The position numbers were made by a program, and so were the translations under genes. 64,000 bases of DNA from Marinospirillum alkalitolerans (GTDB taxonomy: Bacteria; Pseudomonadota; Gammaproteobacteria; Pseudomonadales; Halomonadaceae): NCBI RefSeq assembly GCF_045055655.1, contig NZ_JBANFI010000002.1:372001-436000 (forward strand), read 5' to 3'. Below the pieces are notes generated by a model that worked only from the letters and a program-made list of their open reading frames with translations, did no database searches and had not been told where the DNA came from. This document shows, one piece after another, positions 18,132-25,477 of the stretch (position 1 is the first letter of the stretch; every line of letters starts with the position of its first letter).

Positions 18132-19244
18132 TTAGAGGCGCATCGGCATCACCACATACAAGGCAGTGGCAGGCTGACCATGGGCTTGAATCAAACCACT
18201 GGAATTGGCATCGGAAAGAATCATCTCTATCTGCTCTATCTCATCACCGATATTATCCATCACATCAATCAGATAGCTGACATTAAAGCTGATTTCGAGC
18301 GCCTCTCCTTGGTAATCAAGGGCCAGCGTTTCAGAGGCTTCCTCATGCTCAGAGTTACTGGCCTTTAAGGTGAGCAACCCTGGCTCAAGCAGCAGACGGA
18401 TACCTTGGAACTTCTCATTCGCGAGGATGCTGATCCGCGATAATATCTGGCGCAGCTCCAAGCGAGGGCAGACCAGTGCTTTATTACCTTCACGCGGAAT
18501 CACGCGCTCATAGTCTGGGTAGCGACCTTCAATATGTTTCGAGATAAAAGTGTAGCTACCGGCATTCACCTGAAAATGCTGCTCACCAAAGATAAACTCA
18601 ATAATGTCATCACTGTCTTCAAGGAGCTTCGCCAAATCATGGACGGCCTTACCTGGCACGATCATGCTTGAAGTTTCTATTTCTGGTGTCTGGACTTGAG
18701 CATCCGCCAATGAGAGGCGGTGTCCGTCAGTCGCGACAGCGCGCATCTGGCCTGTTTTCAGCTCAAAATACATGCCATTGAGGTAATAACGGATATCGTC
18801 TCTGGCCATCGCAAAGTCATTACGGTGAATCAAATAGCGCAGCACCTTCTGCGGTAGATTCACCTGATGGCTGACTGGGCTGAGCTGCATGCTGGGGAAC
18901 TCTGAAGAAGGCAGGGTTTGCAGGGTAAAGCGACTCGCTCCCGAAACCACCAGCGCCTTGTCACCCTGAACCTCAAACTCAATTTGCGCATTATCACGCA
19001 AAGACTTGCAAATATCAGAGAGCTTTTTCGCTGGAACAGTAATCGTGCCCGGCGAGCTGAGATGATCCAAATGCAAGCGCCAGATCAGCTCAACCTCCAG
19101 ATCCAGACCGGTAATCGTCAAGCCTTCAGGCGTCACATCCAAACGAATATGCGACAGAATAGGTAGGGTATTGCGCCGCCCAACGACACCGACCATTAAT
19201 CCTAAAGGGCGCAAAAGTGTTTCACGTGAAACGCTGAATTTCAT
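18132..19244 (-). CDS. dnaN: DNA polymerase III beta subunit (sliding clamp)
   Basis: Ring-shaped processivity clamp of the replicative polymerase. 370 residues, standard length, with the N-terminal MKFSVSRETLLRPLGLMVGV, RRNTLPILSHIRLDV and the C-terminal SGLIQAHGQPATALYVVMPMRL (family-typical). It starts 79 bases after dnaA. The codons for SVSRET contain a parS core (GTTTCACGTGAAAC), so partition and coding information overlap. Confidence 0.98.
   Translation of the reverse strand: MKFSVSRETLLRPLGLMVGVVGRRNTLPILSHIRLDVTPEGLTITGLDLEVELIWRLHLDHLSSPGTITVPAKKLSDICKSLRDNAQIEFEVQGDKALVVSGASRFTLQTLPSSEFPSMQLSPVSHQVNLPQKVLRYLIHRNDFAMARDDIRYYLNGMYFELKTGQMRAVATDGHRLSLADAQVQTPEIETSSMIVPGKAVHDLAKLLEDSDDIIEFIFGEQHFQVNAGSYTFISKHIEGRYPDYERVIPREGNKALVCPRLELRQILSRISILANEKFQGIRLLLEPGLLTLKASNSEHEEASETLALDYQGEALEISFNVSYLIDVMDNIGDEIEQIEMILSDANSSGLIQAHGQPATALYVVMPMRL
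19218..19233. promoter_or_regulatory. parS site within the 5' end of dnaN
   Basis: TGTTTCACGTGAAACG matches the parS consensus at 15 of 16 positions and contains the perfect 14-base palindrome GTTTCACGTGAAAC. It lies in codons 5-9 of dnaN, about 1.6 kb from the rpmH-dnaA gap. Confidence 0.88.
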
Positions 19245-19307
19245 AATCGACCTTCCATCATAGATGCTAATCGGTGTTTAACCGTGATGTATTCATGTAG
19301 ATAAGCC

Positions 19308-19316
19308 TGTGGATAA
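19308..19316 (-). promoter_or_regulatory. DnaA box in the dnaA-dnaN gap
   Basis: Perfect TTATCCACA on the minus strand. Another perfect box sits inside dnaA at 19595-19603 (plus). Confidence 0.7.
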
Positions 19317-19323
19317 GAGGCTA

Positions 19324-20802
19324 TTAACTTGTCAGTAAGCGCAGCAGATTCTTCCAATCTTCGCGGATATCCGCACTTTCTTCCTGCAACGAAACGATTT
19401 TGCGGCAGGCATGCAGCACTGTCGTGTGATCACGACCGCCAAAAGCATCACCGATTTCAGGTAGAGAATGATTGGTAAGTTCCTTTGCCAGCGCCATCGC
19501 CATCTGGCGGGGTCGCGCAATCGAGCGATTACGTCGCTTGGAATGCAGATCCGCCATCTTGATCTTGTAATACTCTGCCACGGTGCGTTGTATGTTATCC
19601 ACACCCACCTGTTTATCCTGCACAGCAAACAGATCCTTCAAAGACTCTCGTACCAACTCAACACTGATGGGCTGCCCTTTGAAATGCGCATCCGCGATCA
19701 CACGATTCAACGCCCCTTCCAGATCACGAACATGGGAGCGAATCTTTTGTGCAATAAAGAAGGCCACATCTTGCGGGAGATCCACCTTCGCCATCTCCGC
19801 CTTCTTCATCAAAATGGCCACGCGCAGTTCTAGCTCAGGAGGTTCAATAGCGACTGTCAATCCCCAACCAAAACGACTTTTCAAGCGCTCTTCAACACCA
19901 ATTTCTTTTGGATAGCGATCTGAAGTCAGGATGATCTGCTGGCCACCTTCAAGTAAGGCATTGAAAGTATGGAAGAATTCTTCCTGAGAGCGCTCTTTGC
20001 CAATAAAGAACTGGATATCATCGATCAACAAGGCATCCAAACTGCGGTAATAGCGCTTGAACTCATTGATCGCGTTCAGCTGCAAGGCCTTGACCATATC
20101 CTGCACAAAGCGCTCAGAGTTGAGGTACACCACCTTGGCATTCGGATTTTGTTTAAGAATCTGGTTACCCACGGCATGCATTAAGTGGGTTTTACCCAAG
20201 CCTACACCACCATAGATAAAGAGCGGGTTATAGGCACCACCTGGATTTTCGGCCACCTGAAAAGAAGCCGCACGGGCCAGCTGGTTCGACTTACCTTCTA
20301 CCAGAGTATCAAAGGTATGCATGGGATTGAGTGTAGAAGGATGCTTGATCCCTCCTTCTACCTGCACCTGAGCACGCGGCTTTTTGTCTAGCTTGGCTGC
20401 CTCGGGGGCAGGCTCTTCTGCTTGGCTTTCTAGACCTGTACCGATTTCTCCAGCCAGATCTGTCAGGGTATGCCCATAGTCTGCCAGCGCAGAGGGCTGA
20501 CGCGCCGGAGTGGGCAGGCTTGGAGCGGGCGTTGTCACCTTGGCCACAGCCACCTGACGACTGCCCACACCCAGCTGCACCTGCTGGATCTGCGCACCAG
20601 AGAGTTCACGCATTAATTCCTGAATGCGGCTGAGATACTTTTCAGCGACCCAGCGTTTCACAAATTGGTTTGGCGCAAGAAGAGTCAGCACACGGCCTTC
20701 TATGACCGGCTGTAAAGGACGAATCCAGGTGGCGACCAGATTCGCGGCCAGCTCGTTTTCGAGCACCTTTTGGCATTGGCTCCAAAGTTCTTCAACTGAC
20801 AC
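19324..20802 (-). CDS. dnaA: Chromosomal replication initiator DnaA
   Basis: AAA+ ATPase that binds DnaA boxes and opens the origin. 492 residues: domain I (about 1-85, MSVEELWSQCQKVLENEL), a variable Pro/Ala-rich linker (about 90-150), AAA+ domain with Walker A GGVGLGKTH and Walker B LLIDDIQF, and domain IV with the DNA-binding signature GRDHTTVLHACRK. The start is a GTG preceded by GAGGAGC at 7 bases. A perfect DnaA box 49 bases upstream of the start (20851-20859) suggests autoregulation. First gene of dnaA-dnaN-recF-gyrB. Confidence 0.98.
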   Translation of the reverse strand: MSVEELWSQCQKVLENELAANLVATWIRPLQPVIEGRVLTLLAPNQFVKRWVAEKYLSRIQELMRELSGAQIQQVQLGVGSRQVAVAKVTTPAPSLPTPARQPSALADYGHTLTDLAGEIGTGLESQAEEPAPEAAKLDKKPRAQVQVEGGIKHPSTLNPMHTFDTLVEGKSNQLARAASFQVAENPGGAYNPLFIYGGVGLGKTHLMHAVGNQILKQNPNAKVVYLNSERFVQDMVKALQLNAINEFKRYYRSLDALLIDDIQFFIGKERSQEEFFHTFNALLEGGQQIILTSDRYPKEIGVEERLKSRFGWGLTVAIEPPELELRVAILMKKAEMAKVDLPQDVAFFIAQKIRSHVRDLEGALNRVIADAHFKGQPISVELVRESLKDLFAVQDKQVGVDNIQRTVAEYYKIKMADLHSKRRNRSIARPRQMAMALAKELTNHSLPEIGDAFGGRDHTTVLHACRKIVSLQEESADIREDWKNLLRLLTS

Positions 20803-21165
20803 AGGTTAGCTCCTCAATAGACCCAGCTATTCTAACTTTTTAGAGCTAAGTTATCCACAGCGAGAAAAGAGTCGGTGCTGGCCCAGTGGCGCTTTTTTGT
20901 CGCCCTAGCCTTGATTATCAAGTCAAAATAAAGCGACACCTGCTGAAAAAGAAAATCCTGCAGTGTGTGTATAAAGAAGCGCAAACAGCGCCGACAAGTC
21001 CTGCATAAACTGAGCAAGAAAGGAGCCTGTGCATAAAACAAGTATTTATCCACATGCTGCACGCATTTTGTTCATCTCTTATGTTGCCTTTATACCCTTA
21101 GTTTAGAATCACACAAGCATATGAAAAATAAAGCTTTTTAGAAAAAATACACCTTTAGAAGCCTT

Positions 21166-21182
21166 CTAGTAATAACAATAAT
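21166..21182 (+). repeat. 17-base repeat, copy 1 (dnaA-rpmH gap)
   Basis: CTAGTAATAACAATAAT, identical to 25336-25352. It reads as C followed by TAG TAA TAA CAA TAA. No DnaA box stands immediately before this copy; the nearest perfect one ends 111 bases upstream. Confidence 0.85.
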
Positions 21183-21301
21183 CATCGTCTTTATATTCTT
21201 CTTATTTTTATTCTTTATTGACTCCTTCTTGTCGATGGTGCTTTTTTGAGAAGGCTCAGCTCAGAAAAGAAGCCGACAAGTCGCATCACGACGAGAAATC
21301 A

Positions 21302-21330
21302 TTGCTTTGGGCAAAGAAATTCACTAGAAT
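21302..21330 (+). promoter_or_regulatory. Putative rpmH-rnpA promoter
   Basis: TTGCTT (21302-21307) and TAGAAT (21325-21330) are separated by 17 bases, 42 bases before the rpmH start. Confidence 0.6.
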
Positions 21331-21372
21331 CGCCGATTCCAAATCCATTACCTCAGTCTGTGGACAGCAAAC

Positions 21373-21507
21373 ATGAAACGTACATTTCAACCCAGCGTTC
21401 TCAAGCGCAAGCGTAACCACGGCTTCCGTGCTCGTATGGCTACTAAAAATGGTCGCCAAGTTTTGGCTCGCCGTCGTGCCAAAGGCCGCAAGAAGCTCTG
21501 CGCTTAA
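21373..21507 (+). CDS. rpmH: 50S ribosomal protein L34
   Basis: A 44-residue, very basic ribosomal protein (MKRTFQPSVLKRKRNHGF at the start, RRRAKGRKKLCA at the end), with the universal L34 pattern. It ends 15 bases before rnpA, with which it is normally co-transcribed. It flanks the dnaA-side origin region, the classic arrangement in gammaproteobacteria. Confidence 0.98.
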   Translation: MKRTFQPSVLKRKRNHGFRARMATKNGRQVLARRRAKGRKKLCA

Positions 21508-21522
21508 GCTTGATTTTTCATT

Positions 21523-21921
21523 ATGAAAAACTGCGGTTTTCCCCGGTCCAAGAGACTCCTCACTCCCGGGGATTTCCGTTACGTTTTCGATCATACCCAG
21601 CATAAAGCCTTTTGTTGTGGCTATCTGCTACTCGCAACGCCGGCAAGAACACCTGAGTCACGAATTGGATTTGTCTTTGCCAAGAAAAATCTGCGTCTGG
21701 CCGTACAACGCAACCGTGTAAAACGGATTTTTCGTGAATCCTTTCGCACCCACCAGCAAGCTATCCCTCTCCTCGACTTAGTTGTCCTCGCAACCAAAAG
21801 CGTTAATCGGCAACAGCCTGATGCACAGCTCGCACAAGAGTTGATCAAAGCATGGCAGCAACTTGCGCGCCGTGTTGGGTATGCTCAACAACCTCATTCA
21901 CGAACAACTAAGCGGCAGTGA
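21523..21921 (+). CDS. rnpA: Ribonuclease P protein component
   Basis: Protein cofactor of RNase P, which matures the 5' ends of tRNAs. 132 residues with the conserved RNA-binding FVFAKKNLRLAVQRNRVKRIFRESFR region and the N-terminal FPRSKRLLTPGDFRYVF. It is followed after four bases by yidC; the yidD gene usually found between rnpA and yidC is missing. Confidence 0.96.
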   Translation: MKNCGFPRSKRLLTPGDFRYVFDHTQHKAFCCGYLLLATPARTPESRIGFVFAKKNLRLAVQRNRVKRIFRESFRTHQQAIPLLDLVVLATKSVNRQQPDAQLAQELIKAWQQLARRVGYAQQPHSRTTKRQ

Positions 21922-21925
21922 TCCC

Positions 21926-23584
21926 ATGGACGTAAAACGCATAGTGCTCTTTTCCTCCCTGGCGCTAGTCGCCTATCTACTGATTATTCAGTGGAACCAA
22001 GACTATCACCAGACTGAAGTTCAGGTGCGAGCACCTGATATCCATCAGATCACACCTGATCTTGCTCAGGGTGATGCAGCAACCGATGACAGCATTCTGG
22101 CATTCAGCGCTCCTCAAACTCAGGACGTGCAGACCTCTTTGCAGCAGCAACAGCGTCTGGTGCGTGTCGCGACTGATACTCTTGATGTGCGTATTAACAC
22201 GCGCGGTGGCGATATCGTTTTTGCCGCGTTGTTGCAACATCGTGCTCGTCTCAATTCAGATGATCCTTTTGTTCTGCTGCAAGATGATGATTTGCGCCAC
22301 TATATCGTGCAAAGTGATGTCAGTGGCTTGGGTAATCAACAGCGGGTGCAGCTGGTTCCTGAGCAGTATGAATACATCATGCAAGATGGCGATGATCAGC
22401 TTGAAGTGGTCATGCGCGGTGAAGTGAATGGCGTTGAAGTGGCTAAAATCTTTACCTTTACGCGTCAAAGCCACTTGATTGATGTGCGCTATGAGCTGAA
22501 CAACACCACTGATCAAGCCTTCCAGCCCAGTTTTGTTGGCTTAATCAAGCGCGACTCTAGCCCTGATCCAAGTCAGGGTGAATTCTTGGGGATGAGTGCT
22601 TATTTGGGCGGCGCCTTTTCAACACAAGAAACCCGCTACCAAAAAGTCAGCTTCAGCGATATTCAGCGTGAAAGCTTCCGTGAGTCTTCTCAGGGTGGCT
22701 GGGCCGCCATGCTGCAGCACTATTTTATCAGTGCCTGGATTCCTGAACCGAATGAAACCAGCCTGTTTAGCTCGCGAGCGGACCGCCAAGGCAACAATAT
22801 TATTGGCTTTCGTGGACAAGAGCAGCTTCTAGCCCCCGGCCAAAGCCTGACCCTAGCAGCACAGACCTTTATCGGCCCCAAGGTACAGAGCGAAATGAAG
22901 CAGGTCGCTCAGCATCTTGATTTAACGGTGGATTACGGTTGGTTGTGGTTTATCGCGCAGCCACTTTTCTGGCTCCTAGACTGGTTCTATGGCTTTGTCG
23001 GTAACTGGGGTGTGGCGATTATTCTGGTCACCTTGGTCATCAAACTGGCCTTCTTTAAACTGTCGGCAACAGCTTATCGCTCGATGGCGAACATGCGTCG
23101 TGTCGCACCTAAGCTACAGCGGATCAAAGAAGAAGCTGGGGATGATCGCCAGAAATTGTCTCAGGCGATGATGGAGTTATACCGCAAAGAGAAGATTAAT
23201 CCGATGGGTGGCTGTCTGCCGATTTTGGTGCAGATGCCGGTCTTTATCGCACTTTACTGGATGCTGCTTGAATCTGTTGAACTGCGTCATGCGCCCTTTA
23301 TGCTCTGGATCGCTGACCTGTCGATGAAAGACCCCTACTTCGTGCTGCCGATTCTGATGGGCGTCTCGATGTACTTGCAGCAGTTGTTGAACCCCACACC
23401 GCCAGATCCCATGCAGGCGAAGATCATGAAGATGCTGCCCATTATCTTTACCTTCTTCTTCCTGTTCTTCCCAGCGGGTCTGGTACTCTACTGGTTGGTG
23501 AATAACCTGCTGTCGATTTTGCAGCAGTGGTATATCACGCACAAGATAGAGAAAGAAGAAGCCTTAAAAACAGCCAAAAGTTAA
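21926..23584 (+). CDS. yidC: Membrane protein insertase YidC
   Basis: Inserts and folds inner-membrane proteins, alone or with SecYEG. 552 residues: an N-terminal transmembrane segment (MDVKRIVLFSSLALVAYLLI), the large periplasmic P1 domain (about 60-340), and a C-terminal five-helix core (from FIAQPLFWLLDWFYGFVGNW onward) with the conserved hydrophilic-groove Arg in helix TM2 (FKLSATAYRSMANMR region) and the C-tail KIEKEEALKTAKS. The start at 21926 matches family N-termini; a longer frame would overlap rnpA. It likely assembles the ATP synthase c subunit encoded nearby. Confidence 0.97.
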   Translation: MDVKRIVLFSSLALVAYLLIIQWNQDYHQTEVQVRAPDIHQITPDLAQGDAATDDSILAFSAPQTQDVQTSLQQQQRLVRVATDTLDVRINTRGGDIVFAALLQHRARLNSDDPFVLLQDDDLRHYIVQSDVSGLGNQQRVQLVPEQYEYIMQDGDDQLEVVMRGEVNGVEVAKIFTFTRQSHLIDVRYELNNTTDQAFQPSFVGLIKRDSSPDPSQGEFLGMSAYLGGAFSTQETRYQKVSFSDIQRESFRESSQGGWAAMLQHYFISAWIPEPNETSLFSSRADRQGNNIIGFRGQEQLLAPGQSLTLAAQTFIGPKVQSEMKQVAQHLDLTVDYGWLWFIAQPLFWLLDWFYGFVGNWGVAIILVTLVIKLAFFKLSATAYRSMANMRRVAPKLQRIKEEAGDDRQKLSQAMMELYRKEKINPMGGCLPILVQMPVFIALYWMLLESVELRHAPFMLWIADLSMKDPYFVLPILMGVSMYLQQLLNPTPPDPMQAKIMKMLPIIFTFFFLFFPAGLVLYWLVNNLLSILQQWYITHKIEKEEALKTAKS

Positions 23585-23598
23585 CTCTGCATTCAGGC

Positions 23599-23651
23599 TG
23601 TGGATAAAGTAAACAGGACCCCCTCACCATGAGGGGGTTTTGTTATCCACA
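23599..23651. promoter_or_regulatory. Two DnaA boxes around the yidC terminator
   Basis: Perfect DnaA boxes at 23599-23607 (minus) and 23643-23651 (plus), in inverted orientation on either side of the terminator hairpin between yidC and mnmE. Confidence 0.6.
23619..23645 (+). terminator. Rho-independent terminator after yidC
   Basis: CCCCCTC (23619-23625) pairs with GAGGGGG (23631-23637) over an ACCAT loop, followed by TTTTGTTAT. Confidence 0.9.
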
Positions 23652-23665
23652 CCCCGGAGATTTTT

Positions 23666-25027
23666 ATGACCACTCAAGATACGATTGCAGCAATTGCCAC
23701 AGCCCCAGGACGTGGTGGTGTCGGTATAGTGCGTGTCTCAGGCCCGCTGTGCGCGCGCTTGGCGCAGCAATTCCTTGGACGTCTTCCGCCCGCTCGCTAT
23801 GCTCACTATGGCCCTTTTAAGAGCCCAGAAGGGCTGCTGCTGGATGAGGGCATCGCGCTTTTCTTTCCTGGTCCGCATTCTTTCACCGGTGAGGATGTAC
23901 TGGAGTTTCAGGGCCACGGTGGCCCTGTTTTACTCGATCGCTTGCTGATGGCTTTAATTGCACAAGGCGTGCGCTTGGCTGAGCCAGGTGAATTCAGTCA
24001 GCGGGCCTTTCTCAACGATAAGCTGGATTTAGCCCAGGCCGAAGCCATCGCGGATCTGATTGATGCCACCTCTCAGCAGGCAGCAGAAAATGCGCTCAAA
24101 TCCTTGCAAGGCGTGTTCTCGCACAAGATTCATCAGCTGGTCGATGGGTTGATTCAGCTACGCATGTATGTGGAAGCCGCCATCGACTTCCCTGAAGAGG
24201 AAATCGACTTTATCAGCGATGGCCATGTGCAGGGCCAGCTCGAAGGCTTATTAGCTCAGCTTGAAACGATTCAGCATGAGGCGCAGCAGGGTTGCCTGCT
24301 CAGAGAAGGCATGAACGTGGTGCTGGCAGGACGCCCCAATGCGGGTAAATCCAGCTTAATGAATGCCTTGGCCGGTCAGGAACGTGCGCTGGTGACTGAT
24401 ATTGCCGGCACCACCCGCGATGTCTTGCGTGAGCAGATTCATCTAGATGGGATGCCGCTGCATATTATTGATACCGCTGGCCTACGCGAAACAGCGGATC
24501 AGGTTGAGCAGCTAGGTGTTGCACGCGCTTGGCAAGAAATCGAAAAAGCGGATCGCATTCTGTTGTTGGTTGATGCACAAACCACATCGAGCCTTCATCC
24601 AGAAGAGATCTGGCCGGAGTTTGTTCAGCGTCTTCCTCATCCAGAGCGTCTGACGCTGGTACGCAACAAGATCGATCTCAGTGGAGAGGCCGCTGAATCT
24701 GATTTATCCACAAGCCCACCGGTGATTCGTATCGCAGCCAAGCATCAACAGGGTGTGGATGATTTAAAGCAGCATCTCAAACAGGTTATGGGCTATCAGG
24801 GCACGACGGAAGGTGGATTTTCAGCGCGGCGGCGTCACCTGATCGCGCTCCAGCAAGCCCATCAGGCTTTGCTTCAAGGTCAGTTACAGCTACAGGGTGC
24901 AGGAGCAGGCGAACTGCTGGCAGAAGACCTGCGTGCAGCGCAAGAAGCACTCAATAGTGTGACGGGAGCTTTTAGTGCCGATGATCTGCTCGGCAAAATC
25001 TTTGGTGAATTCTGCATCGGCAAATAA
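23666..25027 (+). CDS. mnmE: tRNA modification GTPase MnmE
   Basis: With MnmG it installs the 5-(carboxymethyl)aminomethyl group on wobble uridine 34 of several tRNAs. 453 residues: N-terminal tetrahydrofolate-binding domain (APGRGGVGIVRVSGP), helical domain, an inserted G domain with GRPNAGKSS, DIAGTTRD, DTAGL and NKID, and the C-terminal catalytic-cysteine motif FCIGK. GGAG precedes the ATG. A perfect DnaA box lies within the gene at 24704-24712. It is followed by a strong terminator and the second origin-like region, and then by its partner mnmG. Confidence 0.98.
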   Translation: MTTQDTIAAIATAPGRGGVGIVRVSGPLCARLAQQFLGRLPPARYAHYGPFKSPEGLLLDEGIALFFPGPHSFTGEDVLEFQGHGGPVLLDRLLMALIAQGVRLAEPGEFSQRAFLNDKLDLAQAEAIADLIDATSQQAAENALKSLQGVFSHKIHQLVDGLIQLRMYVEAAIDFPEEEIDFISDGHVQGQLEGLLAQLETIQHEAQQGCLLREGMNVVLAGRPNAGKSSLMNALAGQERALVTDIAGTTRDVLREQIHLDGMPLHIIDTAGLRETADQVEQLGVARAWQEIEKADRILLLVDAQTTSSLHPEEIWPEFVQRLPHPERLTLVRNKIDLSGEAAESDLSTSPPVIRIAAKHQQGVDDLKQHLKQVMGYQGTTEGGFSARRRHLIALQQAHQALLQGQLQLQGAGAGELLAEDLRAAQEALNSVTGAFSADDLLGKIFGEFCIGK

Positions 25028-25067
25028 CGCATTTCTGAGTGACCACAAACATCGCTATGGCGCACTA

Positions 25068-25101
25068 GCGGCCCTCTTCTGTTGAGAGGGCCGCTTTTTT
25101 T
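25068..25101 (+). terminator. Rho-independent terminator after mnmE
   Basis: GCGGCCCTCT (25068-25077) pairs with AGAGGGCCGC (25085-25094) over a 7-base loop, followed by seven T residues. Confidence 0.93.
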
Positions 25102-25477
25102 GCGGGTGAATCGCCTTTAAGCTCATTGCAGGCTGTGTATACTTGGTCATCTAACCTAGGTACAAGCAGGTGACCAAGAGGTGAGTAGAAAGGGTCTGTG
25201 GGTAAAAGATCGCTTTATCCACAGGCTCAATGCAGCCAGCACACATCTTACTGGTGACTTACCCCTCAAGTTATTCAATACGCAAAGGCTTTTCTGATCG
25301 GCCTTCAGATCACTTATCCACATAAATTGTCCACACTAGTAATAACAATAATAAATATCTTTTAATTAATCTTGTTACAGTTATTGTGGATGGGGATAAA
25401 TCTATTTTTGTGTCGCTCCTCCCCCTTGTGCAGTTATACTTAGCCGTTTGCTTGGTCTTTTTGCTTGAGGTGTGCTT
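25102..25477. other. Second origin-like region upstream of mnmG
   Basis: A gap of about 375 bases without a gene. From left to right: an inverted repeat CTTGGTCA/TGACCAAG (25142-25149 and 25171-25178) around a central CCTAGG; a perfect DnaA box at 25215-25223; a perfect box at 25314-25322; a one-mismatch box TTGTCCACA at 25327-25335 in the same orientation; immediately after it the triplet run TAG TAA TAA CAA TAA TAA (25337-25354); and an AT-rich stretch to about 25385. Tandem boxes followed by a DnaA-trio is the architecture described for bacterial basal unwinding systems. Pseudomonas chromosomes were reported to have a second autonomously replicating segment near mnmG (gidA). Confidence 0.7.
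25336..25352 (+). repeat. 17-base repeat, copy 2 (mnmE-mnmG gap)
   Basis: CTAGTAATAACAATAAT, identical to 21166-21182. Here it directly follows the DnaA box at 25327-25335 and is continued by a further TAA triplet. Confidence 0.85.

Larger units (their letters stand above)
20803..21372. other. Origin-like region between dnaA and rpmH
   Basis: A 570-base gap without a gene. It holds perfect DnaA boxes TTATCCACA at 20851-20859 and 21046-21054 (plus), and TTATNCACA-type boxes on the minus strand at 20966-20974 (TTATACACA) and 21028-21036 (TTATGCACA). It is followed by an AT-rich stretch at about 21110-21230 that includes CTAGTAATAACAATAAT (21166-21182), a run readable as DnaA-trio triplets. The rpmH promoter occupies the right end. 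In Pseudomonas the functional origin lies in this same gap, so this is a strong oriC candidate, but the mnmG-side region competes with it. Confidence 0.7.
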
